From NCBI GenBank assembly GCA_020853575.1, contig JADYYP010000047.1, forward strand, positions 62,001 to 126,000: a DNA stretch of 64,000 nucleotides, in the 5' to 3' direction. Positions 26,776-34,912 of the stretch are shown one piece after another. The notes under the pieces are model-generated. The model was given only the letters and a program-made list of their open reading frames with translations, had not been told where the DNA came from and searched no databases. How positions within the stretch are numbered: position 1 is the first letter of the stretch; the number at the start of each line of letters is the position of its first letter. Source of the stretch: Planctomycetota bacterium. GTDB lineage: Bacteria; Planctomycetota; UBA1135; GCA-002686595. The translations under genes and the position numbers were made by a program.

Positions 26776-27462
26776 TCACTCGAGCACGCGCCGCAGGAAC
26801 TCGGCGCTGCACGACCAGAATCGCTCGGCGTCCGCGACTCGGTAGTGCGCGCTCGACGCATCGTGGAAGTCGGGTCCACACGACGGAAAGCGCAGCAATT
26901 CCACGTGCTTCATCGCCTGCGCCATGCTGCGCTCGAACTGCTCGAGATCGCCGTCGGCGACACGCGCGTCGCGCGCGCCGAACACCGCCAGCAAGGGCAC
27001 GTCGAGATTGAGCGCGAGCTCGTGCGGCTGGATCGGATGCGCGGCGTCCAGCGTCGAATAGCGCACGGCGCCTTGGACGGCCACGATCGCGCGCGCGCGG
27101 CGACTGGTGCTTCCGACGATCAAGGCCAGCGTGCCTCCAGTGCCGAAGCCGATGACCGCCGTGCGGCGCGCATCGACATCGGCGCGGCGCTCGAGCCACG
27201 CCAACGCGGACTCGACGCCCGCGGCGAGCTCGCGATCCCCACCCGCCAGCGCGCGCTGCCCCGGACCCAGATCGAGCTCGAGCACGCTCGCAGAGAGCTC
27301 CAAGAGCCGCTCGCGGCGCGTCTCGGGGCGAGCCGAAAGCGCGTCGGCGCCGTGCAGGCACAGGAGCGCCGAGGCGGGCGCGCCGGAATCGACCCGCGCT
27401 CGACTCCAGCAGGCCCCCAGCCGACTAGCCCCCGGTCCTTCGAGTTCGATGCGCTCGGTCAC
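26776..27462 (-). CDS. Dienelactone-hydrolase-like alpha/beta hydrolase lacking the nucleophile
   Basis: 228 aa with the dienelactone hydrolase fold. LLCLHG is an early strand, and the nucleophile-elbow region AVIGFGTGG lies at residues 102-110. AVFGARDARV and GPDFHDA supply the expected acid and histidine. The nucleophile position (residue 107) is Gly instead of Cys or Ser, so normal hydrolase chemistry is doubtful. The protein may be a non-catalytic relative or use another mechanism. The start is a GTG, with a TACCCT box 9 nt upstream. Tail-to-tail with the 24.6 kb gene (7 bp gap) and divergent from the ECF sigma gene. Confidence 0.75.
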   Translation of the reverse strand: MTERIELEGPGASRLGACWSRARVDSGAPASALLCLHGADALSARPETRRERLLELSASVLELDLGPGQRALAGGDRELAAGVESALAWLERRADVDARRTAVIGFGTGGTLALIVGSTSRRARAIVAVQGAVRYSTLDAAHPIQPHELALNLDVPLLAVFGARDARVADGDLEQFERSMAQAMKHVELLRFPSCGPDFHDASSAHYRVADAERFWSCSAEFLRRVLE

Positions 27463-27471
27463 GGCGCGCGC

Positions 27472-27477
27472 AGGGTA
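27472..27477 (-). promoter_or_regulatory. Candidate -10 box (TACCCT) for hydrolase-like gene
   Basis: GCTACCCTGC on the minus strand ends 9 nt before the GTG start at 27462. It shares the GCTACnCT shape with other start-proximal boxes. No Shine-Dalgarno sequence is seen. Confidence 0.42.
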
Positions 27478-27585
27478 GCGCCGGACCCGCGTTTCGGCAC
27501 ACTCCGCGGCCCGCGTGCCTCGCCGACGGGGATTGCTGGAGAAAAGACGAAACTTCGCGGTGGAGCGCGGACACCTACTGGCCTA

Positions 27586-27606
27586 CCGCCGCGCGCCACG
27601 CGGCGG
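27586..27606 (+). promoter_or_regulatory. Perfect 8-bp hairpin just before the ECF sigma start
   Basis: CCGCCGCG pairs with CGCGGCGG around a 5-nt loop (CGCCA). The hairpin ends 4 nt before the ATG at 27611 and would cover the ribosome landing site. If translation instead began at the in-frame GTG at 27515 the structure would lie inside the coding region. Confidence 0.4.
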
Positions 27607-27610
27607 TTCC

Positions 27611-28228
27611 ATGCCGAAAGTCCGGCCCACAGCCCTGCCCTCCTGTGCTGCGCGAGCGCAGGACCTGCTCCGCGCACGGCCCGCCGCCGCGCTCGAGGCC
27701 ACGCCAGAGGAGCTGGCGTTGCGCGCGACGCTCGACCTCGACACGCGGCGCCGGCGCTGGATCATGCGCCTGTGTGTGGGCGTCCCCGGCCGGCGTGAGC
27801 TCTCCGACGACGCGCTGCAGATCGCCCTGGTGCGCTACTGGATCAGAGCCCGGCGCGGCGATGCTCCGGCTCACGCGGACGCGTGGATGCGCCGCACGGC
27901 GCTGAGCATCGTGTTGCGATGGCACTCGCAGGAGCGAGCTCGCCCACCATCGGAACTCCACGAAACCCCGGTCTTGGCGCAGGTTCTAGCGGTGCACGAG
28001 GTCGATCCGCTCGAGCTCGAAGAGGCCCGGACCGCGGTCACTTCGGCCCTGGACACGGTGACGGCACGGCAACGCGAGATCGTGCGGCGCCACGTGTTCG
28101 AGGATCAGACGTTGGAGTGCATCGCGCAGGAGCTCGGCGTGTCCCCGTCGACGGTGAGAACGCAGTACGCCCGAGCTCGGAAGCACCTGCGTGAGGTGCT
28201 CTCGCGGCGCAGCGCGCGGTCGGTCTGA
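27611..28228 (+). CDS. RNA polymerase ECF-type sigma factor
   Basis: 205 aa from the ATG at 27611. An upstream GTG at 27515 would add 32 poorly conserved residues. The sigma2 region is seen in RRELSDDALQIALVRYWIRAR, with the typical D-x-x-Q-x-x-L/V pattern. The sigma4 region near residues 140-195 holds VTARQREIVRRHVFEDQTLECIAQELGVS (here shown in two parts: VTARQREIVRRHVF, then CIAQELGVSPSTVRTQYARA), a standard helix-turn-helix. No anti-sigma gene lies beside it. Downstream are two exported-protein genes that it might control, with 222 bp between. Confidence 0.85.
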   Translation: MPKVRPTALPSCAARAQDLLRARPAAALEATPEELALRATLDLDTRRRRWIMRLCVGVPGRRELSDDALQIALVRYWIRARRGDAPAHADAWMRRTALSIVLRWHSQERARPPSELHETPVLAQVLAVHEVDPLELEEARTAVTSALDTVTARQREIVRRHVFEDQTLECIAQELGVSPSTVRTQYARARKHLREVLSRRSARSV

Positions 28229-28450
28229 CCCGCGCGCCGACCGGAGCAGGCGGCTCCGCCGTGCGACCCGCACGCTTCGAGGGCGCCTCGGCCCATTTTC
28301 GGCACGCGAGCGCACGCGGCGCGTGGTTTGTCGGATTCCGCTGTCGACGCCCGCCCGCCGAGCTGTCTCCCCACCGGTCCACGAGCGGCCGCGCTCGCGT
28401 CCCACCTCTCCTGCGGCCGCGCACTCCCAGCCCTCCGGAGCCCACGGCCC

Positions 28451-29167
28451 ATGCCCGATCACGCTCGCGCGACAGCTCCTCCGCTCGTTCGAATTCTGCT
28501 GGCCCGACTGTGGATCCTGTGCGCCGCGTTCGCGACGCTCGCCGGAATGGCGCGGGCCCAGAACACCGGCAACACCAGCTTCAAGGACGTCGGAATCGCG
28601 GTCAGCTCACACCCGAGTGCGATGAAGCACTCCACCGACGAGATGATCGACTACATCGAGGATCACATCGATCCTCAAGTTGCGGCCCAGTTGCGCGCGG
28701 CGACGGATCCGCAGACGGGGACGATCCGCGTCGTGGAGTTGGTTTCGCCCGCGGCTCGCGGCGGTTACTCCGACGGCGGCACGATCGCAGTCGTGACCGA
28801 CGGCACGCCGTTGTGGAAGTGCTCCGTGGTCTTGATGCACGAGTTCGTGCACGCGCTCAACGCGCAGGCCTGCGAGCCCGGCAATCCCAATGCGGGCGAC
28901 TGCGTGACGAACTCGAGCGTGCAGCCCACGTGCGGTGCCTGTGAGCACGCGCGCATCAAGGCCGATGACATCGACCACCTGGGACAAATCGCGTGCGAGT
29001 GGATGGCCTGGATCGCCCCGGAAGAACTGGCCAGCGTGTGCGCGGCCGTGCGCGAGAGTTGGCGCGACGCGGAGCAGAAACTGGAGGAGTGTGCGCGAGA
29101 CGGTTGTGATCCGGCCTCGATTCCGTCGATCTACGCCATCGCCCAGGTGCCACCATGTTGCAACTGA
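28451..29167 (+). CDS. Exported HExxH zinc-metallopeptidase-like protein
   Basis: 238 aa. The ATG at 28451 has a GGAG about 11 nt upstream and opens a signal peptide (hydrophobic to about residue 36, ending GMARAQ). LMHEFVHALNAQ near residues 132-143 is a zinc-binding HExxH helix. About 50 residues further on, ACEWMAW could supply the third ligand glutamate. A cysteine-rich loop (four Cys in about 30 residues) follows the HExxH helix. Its 3' end overlaps the next gene by 13 nt. Substrate unknown, and no inhibitor or propeptide domain is recognised. Confidence 0.75.
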   Translation: MPDHARATAPPLVRILLARLWILCAAFATLAGMARAQNTGNTSFKDVGIAVSSHPSAMKHSTDEMIDYIEDHIDPQVAAQLRAATDPQTGTIRVVELVSPAARGGYSDGGTIAVVTDGTPLWKCSVVLMHEFVHALNAQACEPGNPNAGDCVTNSSVQPTCGACEHARIKADDIDHLGQIACEWMAWIAPEELASVCAAVRESWRDAEQKLEECARDGCDPASIPSIYAIAQVPPCCN

Positions 29168-30114
29168 ACTCGAGTCCGCGCCGACCCGCGCAGCGTGTGT
29201 TCGCGGCCGCGACCTCCCTCGCGGTACTCGCAGGAGGCGCGCTGACCGCGCTCGTTTGCGCCGGCGCGCTCGACGCGCGCGGACTGGCCCAACCCGCACA
29301 GGACCCGCCGCCGCCGAACGACCGGCCAGCGCTTTCGTTCGGCGCCGCAGACAAGGGTGACTCACGCGTGCGAGTCAGCTCGCCCGCCAAGGGTCTCGTC
29401 AGCTACTCGCTCGCCGATCGCAAGATCAGCTTGAAGTGGTCGTGGACCTCGACCGGGCCACGCCCCGATCAACACTCCGTGCAGGAGGAGAGCGTTGCGT
29501 TCTGGCCGACCGAGGCCATCGGCATGCGCACCGACCGCATCGCCGTCGCAGGCGTGCGGCGCGAGCGCGTGGTGCTCGAGCTGTGGACCTTGGGCACGAG
29601 CCCGCTGCCGGCCCCGCGAATCGACGCCGACACCGGCCAATACCGCTACGGCGAGTTGACGCTGCCGATCAAGGAGCGCGAGGAGCTGCTCAACGAACCA
29701 CTGGCCCAACTCGGCCCGGCTGCCGTGCTGTTCTTCAATCCACAGGCGCCAGCGACGTTCACGGATTCGCTCTATGTGCAGTTCGCGACCAGCAAGGACG
29801 TGTACCGCGTCGATTGGCGCGAGAGCGATCGCGTGCGCGTGTCCACGAAGGTCGCGAGCCCCCAACCGGCTCCGAACCTGATCGTCGAGCCGCGCCTCGC
29901 CGATCCCTTCCGCATCCGCTGGAGTGCCGACCATCCGCAACACGGGTTCGTCTACGTGCTCGCGCCACTCCCGGGAGGCCCGCAGCCCATCGATGGGTTG
30001 GTGCTGCTCGATCTCGACCGCGACGGAGCGTTGGACAACACGTTGCGGCTCGACGGAACGGCCTGGAACGCGGGCGGCTGGGGTGACGCGGCCAACTACG
30101 TGACGATGTACTGA
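29155..30114 (+). CDS. Exported protein of unknown function
   Basis: 319 aa. The start codon ATG lies inside the end of the metallopeptidase-like gene (13-nt overlap), so the two are probably translationally coupled and may work together. A signal peptide or anchor covers about residues 15-45, followed by a Pro-rich spacer. The rest is beta-rich with many aromatic residues. A C-terminal DGLVLLDLDRDGALDNTLRL stretch resembles an EF-hand-like calcium loop (DLDRDGALD). I do not recognise the family. Confidence 0.7.
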   Translation: MLQLNSSPRRPAQRVFAAATSLAVLAGGALTALVCAGALDARGLAQPAQDPPPPNDRPALSFGAADKGDSRVRVSSPAKGLVSYSLADRKISLKWSWTSTGPRPDQHSVQEESVAFWPTEAIGMRTDRIAVAGVRRERVVLELWTLGTSPLPAPRIDADTGQYRYGELTLPIKEREELLNEPLAQLGPAAVLFFNPQAPATFTDSLYVQFATSKDVYRVDWRESDRVRVSTKVASPQPAPNLIVEPRLADPFRIRWSADHPQHGFVYVLAPLPGGPQPIDGLVLLDLDRDGALDNTLRLDGTAWNAGGWGDAANYVTMY

Positions 30115-30128
30115 GCGGCAGCGGCGTC

Positions 30129-30157
30129 GGCTCGTGCGCGCCGAGGGCGCTCGAGCC
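30129..30157. terminator. GC-rich hairpin between convergent genes
   Basis: GGCTCGTGCGC and GCGCTCGAGCC form an 11-position stem with one T-T mismatch and a 7-nt loop, in the 48-bp gap between the converging genes ending at 30114 and 30163. There is no U-tract on either side, so intrinsic termination is uncertain. It may act as a bidirectional transcript end. Confidence 0.35.
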
Positions 30158-30162
30158 CGCGC

Positions 30163-31404
30163 TCAGTAGGCCTTGTTCGACTGCGCGTGCACCGTCCACT
30201 TGCGAGTCGCGCGCAGCTCGCTGAGCGCCTCGGCAAAAGCGGCGAGCTCGCTCCAGCTCGTGTAGAAGTGCGGGCTGACGCGCAAACCCGCCTCGGGGCG
30301 ATGGTCGACCAGGATGCCGCGCGCTTCGAGCGCCGAGACGAACGCCGGGCCGTGCTCATCCGGCGCCAAGCGCACCGTGAGCGAGCCGCCGCGGCGCGCA
30401 GGATCGGTCGGGCTGGGGCTCTGGAAGCCGCGTTCGGCGAGCTCGCGGCGCAGCGTCTCGGTCAGGCACGTCGAGTGCTCGCGGATGCGCTGCACGCCGA
30501 CCTCGAGCACGATCTCGTAGCCAGCGGTGGCCTGCAAGTAGGCCGGAACCGGCGGCGAGCCGTTGAGCATGCGCCGCACGTTGCCTGCGTAGCGCTGCGG
30601 GCCGAGCTCGAACGCGAAGGGCGCCGCGTGCGCCGCCCAACCGGTGATGCGCGGACACAACTGCGACTGCAGCTCCGGCCGCACGTACAAGTAGCCTGCG
30701 CCGGGGCCGCCGCACAACCACTTGACCGAGCCGCCGCAGATCATGTCGACGCCCAACGCGCGTACATCGACCGGCACGGTGCCCAGCGACTGGTACGTGT
30801 CGAGCAGGACCAACGCTCCGACTTCGCGCGCGCGCGCGCAGATCGCCTGCGCATCCTGCAGGAACGAGGTGCGGAACAGGACGTGGCTGATGGGCACGAT
30901 CAAGGTGCGCTCGTCGATGGCCGCGATCAGCGCCTCGGTCGGCACGCCGACGCCATCGGGGCTCTTGACCACGTCGATCTGCGCGCCGTAGCGCTTCCAA
31001 CCTTCCCACGCGTACATGTTCGTGGGGAAGTTCTGGTCGGTGTACACGACCTTGTTGCGCGGCCCAGAGAAGTCGAGGGCGCTGGCGACGACGCCTTCGA
31101 TGGTGGAGACGTTGGGGAACATCACGACCGAGCCCTCGGGCGCGTTCATCACCCGCGCGAGCACGTTGCCGACGCTGACCGGCGAGTCCCACCAACCCTC
31201 GGCCCACGAACGCACTCCGCGCGTCGCCCACTGATCGGCGTAGGCCTTGAGCTTGTCGTAGACCGTGCTCGGCATCGCTCCCAGCGAGTGCGTCACGAGA
31301 TAGGTCGTGCTGGCGAGGATCGGGAAGCGCGGACGCCATTGGGCGGCGAAAGCGTCACACTCGGCGAGCGTGCGCGCGCCCGTCGGGTTCGAGGTCGTGC
31401 TCAT
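30163..31404 (-). CDS. Kynureninase-like PLP enzyme (class V aminotransferase fold)
   Basis: 413 aa, the right size for kynureninase, which splits kynurenine into anthranilate and alanine. The PLP lysine is in GGSVKWLCGGPGAGYLYV, close to the kynureninase pattern of Lys, two residues, then G-G-P-G-x-x-x-x-Y-V. DTYQSLGTVPVDV carries the cofactor-contacting Asp, and RITGWAAHAAPFAFE matches the family's G-W-x-x-H block. The last gene of a nine-gene operon with beta-oxidation-type enzymes, which fits supply of anthranilate for CoA-dependent breakdown. A desulfurase or another class V enzyme cannot be excluded. Confidence 0.8.
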   Translation of the reverse strand: MSTTSNPTGARTLAECDAFAAQWRPRFPILASTTYLVTHSLGAMPSTVYDKLKAYADQWATRGVRSWAEGWWDSPVSVGNVLARVMNAPEGSVVMFPNVSTIEGVVASALDFSGPRNKVVYTDQNFPTNMYAWEGWKRYGAQIDVVKSPDGVGVPTEALIAAIDERTLIVPISHVLFRTSFLQDAQAICARAREVGALVLLDTYQSLGTVPVDVRALGVDMICGGSVKWLCGGPGAGYLYVRPELQSQLCPRITGWAAHAAPFAFELGPQRYAGNVRRMLNGSPPVPAYLQATAGYEIVLEVGVQRIREHSTCLTETLRRELAERGFQSPSPTDPARRGGSLTVRLAPDEHGPAFVSALEARGILVDHRPEAGLRVSPHFYTSWSELAAFAEALSELRATRKWTVHAQSNKAY

Positions 31405-31410
31405 GGGGCC

Positions 31411-32103
31411 CTAGCGTGCGACGGACTTGGCCGCGGCCGGCAACTCGAGCCCGAGCGTCGCCACGTCGGGCATCACCAGTCCACACTTGGCGAGGAACGG
31501 GGCGAGCCCGTCGAGGTACTCGCGCACGATGCGCGCGATCCCCTTGGAGCGCAGCTTCAACTGCAGAGCGCGTGCGTCGCCGCTGCTGTCGGGGCGGCCG
31601 AGCGAGAGCAGCGTGATCACCAACCAGCGGTTGACCAACTGCTGCGCCAGCGGACGATTGGTCTCGTCGGCTGCGAACTCGTAGAAGGCCGAGTCCTCGG
31701 GCTCCGCCAATTCGCGCAGCTCGGACAGGCGCGTGCGCGCGATCGCCGCGAACTCCCTGCAGGTCGAATCGCCATAGGCGCCGAGCGCATGCCACGACAC
31801 GCGCTCGCACAGGAACATGCACACCGCGAGCTCCATGCGCGTGCTCGGGTAGGGCACGCGCTCCATCTTGTGGCGCACCGCGGAGACGACGTCGCCCAAT
31901 CCGAGCTCGGAATACAGTCGCTGGACCTCCGTGAACTGGCGCAGCGAGGTCTCGAGCGCGCCCGCGATGCGCTGCTTGTCGCGCACTTCCGGCAGGAACT
32001 TGATTCCGTGCCCGCGGATGTTCGAGAGCATCAACTGGCGGTAGGCCTGGCCCTCGATGATCTTGCGCAGCAGGCCCTTGGTTTCTTCGTCGTAGGAGTG
32101 CAT
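31411..32103 (-). CDS. PaaA/PaaC-like ferritin-fold protein (tentative)
   Basis: 230 aa, all-helical. The C-terminal third (FVNRW-like QLVNRWLVITLLSLG, then LKLRSKGIARIVREYLDG and CGLVMPDV) resembles the end of phenylacetyl-CoA epoxygenase subunits PaaA/PaaC. The two ExxH pairs expected of a working diiron site are not visible; the candidate helices read EVQRLY and ERVSWH. It could be a structural PaaC-like partner or a divergent diiron protein. The next gene upstream encodes a [2Fe-2S] ferredoxin, a plausible electron donor. Function is not settled. Confidence 0.6.
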   Translation of the reverse strand: MHSYDEETKGLLRKIIEGQAYRQLMLSNIRGHGIKFLPEVRDKQRIAGALETSLRQFTEVQRLYSELGLGDVVSAVRHKMERVPYPSTRMELAVCMFLCERVSWHALGAYGDSTCREFAAIARTRLSELRELAEPEDSAFYEFAADETNRPLAQQLVNRWLVITLLSLGRPDSSGDARALQLKLRSKGIARIVREYLDGLAPFLAKCGLVMPDVATLGLELPAAAKSVAR

Positions 32104-32153
32104 TCCGGTTCGCGCCCGCGCCCTGGACTGGGACTCGCGAGCGGCCGGACATC

Positions 32154-32498
32154 CTACTGGCTGCGCTCGATTCCGGTCAGCTCCGCGTCGGGGATCACCA
32201 GGCGCGCGACCGGCACTCCGCCGACGATGTGGCTGGAGATGATCTCCTCGACGTCCTCGGGCCTCACCCCGCCGTACCACACTTGCTCGGGGTACACGAC
32301 CACCACGACGCCGCGCGCGCATTGATCGAGGCACCCGGCCTTGTTGGGGCGCACGACGCGCTTGAAGCCGCGCTCGTAGAGCTGCTTCTTGAAGGCCTCC
32401 GCCACGGCGTCCGCGCCGCGCGCCTTGCAACAGCCGCGGGCATCGCCAGGCTCGCGCTCGTTGGTGCAGACGAAGACGTGTCGCTCGAATTTGGCCAT
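32154..32498 (-). CDS. Thioredoxin-like [2Fe-2S] ferredoxin
   Basis: 114 aa. Cysteines in HVFVCTN, RGCCKARG and GCLDQCARG give the spacing of the thioredoxin-fold [2Fe-2S] ferredoxins related to the NuoE N-terminal fold, and VWYGGVRPEDVEEI is typical of this family's C-terminus. It would pass electrons to an oxygenase or reductase. Neighbours are the PaaA/PaaC-like gene downstream and the acyl-CoA dehydrogenase upstream, so it may serve either. Confidence 0.87.
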   Translation of the reverse strand: MAKFERHVFVCTNEREPGDARGCCKARGADAVAEAFKKQLYERGFKRVVRPNKAGCLDQCARGVVVVVYPEQVWYGGVRPEDVEEIISSHIVGGVPVARLVIPDAELTGIERSQ

Positions 32499-32525
32499 GC
32501 GGGAGTCTCGCGGGGTTCCGCGCGC

Positions 32526-33707
32526 TCAACCGAGTAGCGCGCGCGACAGGATCAACTTTTGGATCTCGGAGGTTCCTTCGTAGATGCGCAGTGCGCGCAC
32601 GTCGCGCCACAGGTGCTCCACGGCGCTGCCGCGCTTGACGCCCAGCCCGCCGCAGAGCTGCACGGCGCGGTCGCAGATCCACGAGGCGCTCTCGGTCGAG
32701 AACAACTTGGCCCGCGCGACTTCCGCGATCGCGCGCTCGCCGCGGTCGACGGCGCCCGCCGCCTCCTCGACCAAGAGCTGCGCGGCCCGCAGCCGCACGT
32801 CCATCTCCGCCAGATCGAACGCCACGCCCTGGAACGATGCGAGCGGCTTGCCGAACTGCCGGCGGCGCTTGGTGTGCGCCAGAGCCTCGTCCAGCGCTCT
32901 GCGCGCGAAGCCGTTGGCTGCCGCGGCAACCGTTGTGCGAAAGCGGCCGAGGGTCGCGAGCGCGACGTCCAAGCCCGCGCCGACAGCTCCTAGCACGCAC
33001 TCGTCCGCGACCTCGACGTCCTCGAACACGACGTCGCCGATGGGATGCGGACTGGTGACCTCGAAGCGCGCCGTGGAGAGCCCGGCGGCGTCCGCGGGCA
33101 CGAAGAACATCGTCAGGCTGTCGCGTCCCCCATCGCCGGGAGCGCCCGAGGTGCGCGCGAGCACGCTGTAGAAGTCGGCGACGCCCGCGTTGGAGATGAA
33201 GGTCTTGGTGCCGCGCACGCGCCAGCGCCCCAGGTGGCGCTCGGCGCGCGTCGAGATCTGGCCCAGGTCGGAACCAGCCTCGGGCTCGGTCAGACCGAAG
33301 GCGGCCACCAGCTCGCCGCTCGCGACGCGCGGCAGCACGCGCGCGCGCAGCGTCTCCGAGCCCGCGCGCGCGACGCTGTAGCTGCCCAGACCTTGCATCA
33401 CGAGCATCACGTCGAGCATCGCGCTGTGGTAGGCGATGCGCTCGCGCAGCGCGCACAGCGCCCGACACGAAACGTCGTCCGCGGCCGCCAGTCCGGAGCT
33501 GTCGGCGCCGCCCCAAGCGCGCGGCACCGTCCAGTGCAGCGCCCCGGATTGCGCGACGATCGCGAGCGCCTTGCGCGCCGCGGCGGTCTCGTCGAGTCCC
33601 GCGAGCATCGGAGCTCCGGCTCGGCCGACGCGCTCACCGAGCTCGCGCAGCGCGAGCAGTGTCGCCGCGCCGTTGCTCGCGCCGTCGGAACCAGCCGCGG
33701 CGCTCAC
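32526..33707 (-). CDS. Acyl-CoA dehydrogenase
   Basis: 393 aa, the usual length. It uses FAD to put a double bond between C2 and C3 of an acyl-CoA. Motifs: FGLTEPEAGSDLGQIST near residue 155, TKTFISNAGVADFY, CGGLGVKRGS and the C-terminal IYEGTSEIQKL, in which the Glu is the catalytic base of the short/medium-chain type. The GTG start at 33707 overlaps the enoyl-CoA hydratase stop as GTGA. It probably works on a ring-derived CoA ester in the proposed aminobenzoyl-CoA lower pathway. Confidence 0.92.
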   Translation of the reverse strand: MSAAAGSDGASNGAATLLALRELGERVGRAGAPMLAGLDETAAARKALAIVAQSGALHWTVPRAWGGADSSGLAAADDVSCRALCALRERIAYHSAMLDVMLVMQGLGSYSVARAGSETLRARVLPRVASGELVAAFGLTEPEAGSDLGQISTRAERHLGRWRVRGTKTFISNAGVADFYSVLARTSGAPGDGGRDSLTMFFVPADAAGLSTARFEVTSPHPIGDVVFEDVEVADECVLGAVGAGLDVALATLGRFRTTVAAAANGFARRALDEALAHTKRRRQFGKPLASFQGVAFDLAEMDVRLRAAQLLVEEAAGAVDRGERAIAEVARAKLFSTESASWICDRAVQLCGGLGVKRGSAVEHLWRDVRALRIYEGTSEIQKLILSRALLG

Positions 33708-34525
33708 TGCGCCCCCGCCGCGCGACGTGCTTCCACGGCCGCGAAATCGGGTGCGCGCTTCTCCAGCGCGGCCTGGTAACCCTCGAGGTAGTCGGGGTGC
33801 TTCATGCATTCGGCTTGGATCCAGCCCTCGAGCTGCATCGCGTCGGCGAGCGTCATCGAGGCCTCGGCGTTGAGCATGCGCTTGGTGACCGCCATGCCCA
33901 TCGTCGGCCCCGCCGCCAGCCGGCGCGCCCACTCGCCGGCGCGCGCCTCGAGGTCCTCGGGCTTGCAGACCTCGTTGTACAGCCCGATCTCGTAGGCGCG
34001 CTGCGCCGACACGAACTCGCCGAGCATCAACAGCTCACTGGCGCGGCCCAGTCCGACGATGCGCGGCAACAGCCAAGCCGCACCCATGTCCGCGCCGCAC
34101 AGTCCGACCTTGGTGAAGAGGTAGGCGATCTTGGCCGTGTCGGCGGCGACGCGCACGTCGGCGGCGGCCGCCATCACCGCGCCCGCGCCGCAGGTGGTCC
34201 CATTGAGCGCGGCGACGATCGGCTTCTCGCAACGCCGCATGTTCTCGATCAAGTCGCAGGTCATGCGCGTGAACGCGAACAACTCCGACTCGGGCACGCC
34301 GAAGAGCTTGCCGATGATGTCCTTGACGTCGCCACCGGAGCAGAAGGCACGTCCGGTTCCGGTGAGCACGATCGCGCGCACGCTCGAGCGTCCGTGGAGC
34401 GCCGCGAAGGCGTCGCGCAACTCGGCGTAGCTCTCGAAGGTGAGCGCATTCAGGCGCTCGGGCCGATCGAGCCGAAGCGTCGCGACTCCGTCGCGCTCGT
34501 CGTACTTGAAGTGCTTGGGGTTCAT
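33704..34525 (-). CDS. Enoyl-CoA hydratase/isomerase (crotonase) family protein
   Basis: 273 aa crotonase-fold protein. The oxyanion-hole segments are RAFCSGGDVKDI and NGTTCGAGAVMAAAADV. Where classic hydratases have two catalytic glutamates, the first block shows no Glu and the second reads CGADMGAAWLLPRIVG, with an Asp. It may therefore be an isomerase, ring-opening hydrolase or decarboxylase rather than a plain hydratase. Coupled by GTGA overlap to the acyl-CoA dehydrogenase. Confidence 0.88.
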   Translation of the reverse strand: MNPKHFKYDERDGVATLRLDRPERLNALTFESYAELRDAFAALHGRSSVRAIVLTGTGRAFCSGGDVKDIIGKLFGVPESELFAFTRMTCDLIENMRRCEKPIVAALNGTTCGAGAVMAAAADVRVAADTAKIAYLFTKVGLCGADMGAAWLLPRIVGLGRASELLMLGEFVSAQRAYEIGLYNEVCKPEDLEARAGEWARRLAAGPTMGMAVTKRMLNAEASMTLADAMQLEGWIQAECMKHPDYLEGYQAALEKRAPDFAAVEARRAAGAQ

Positions 34526-34530
34526 CGCGG

Positions 34531-34911
34531 TCAGCGGCCCTTGGGCTTCTTTTGCGCGGGCTTGGGTGCCGCGGGCTGCGGCTTGGCGCTGGCGGCCGGC
34601 CGGCGCCGACCGGGCTGGACCAGCTCCGGGTCGAGCCCGCCGTCGAACACGCCGTCCGCGAAATCGGCCTCGGCCATCTGGCGCGCGAATTCCGCGCTGG
34701 TGAACACGCCCTTGGCGATGCACAAATCCGCCATGGCGCGCGTCGCCATGGCGACACGCATCAAATCGAGCTCGAGCGCGTCCAGCCGACGCTGCTCCGC
34801 TCCGCCGCGCTTCGACGCCGAGCGGCGCAAGCGCTGGACGCGCTGCTGCAGTAGGAGCAAGTCCCCGCGTCTGGCGTACCCGGAAGCGTAGAGGTAATCG
34901 AGCAGTCCCAT
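34531..34911 (-). CDS. Small protein of unknown function with Ala/Pro/Lys tail
   Basis: 126 aa. A helical N-terminal part (MGLLDYLYASGYARRGDLLL, then leucine/arginine-rich helices) ends in a disordered tail rich in Ala, Pro and Lys. Starts 1 nt after the stop of the next small gene, and both contain a similar short phrase: CIAKGVFTSAEFARQ here and CLERGLVSHEAFKAK there. The phrase resembles the cap of nitrile hydratase beta-like or short helical dimerisation motifs. The two may form a complex. No known family recognised. Confidence 0.65.
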   Translation of the reverse strand: MGLLDYLYASGYARRGDLLLLQQRVQRLRRSASKRGGAEQRRLDALELDLMRVAMATRAMADLCIAKGVFTSAEFARQMAEADFADGVFDGGLDPELVQPGRRRPAASAKPQPAAPKPAQKKPKGR

Positions 34912-34912
34912 G

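Noticed and set aside
31411..32103. Tryptophan 2,3-dioxygenase, which would fit beside kynureninase
   Set aside because: None of the haem-ligand or substrate motifs of that family is present; the C-terminal pattern fits PaaA/PaaC instead.
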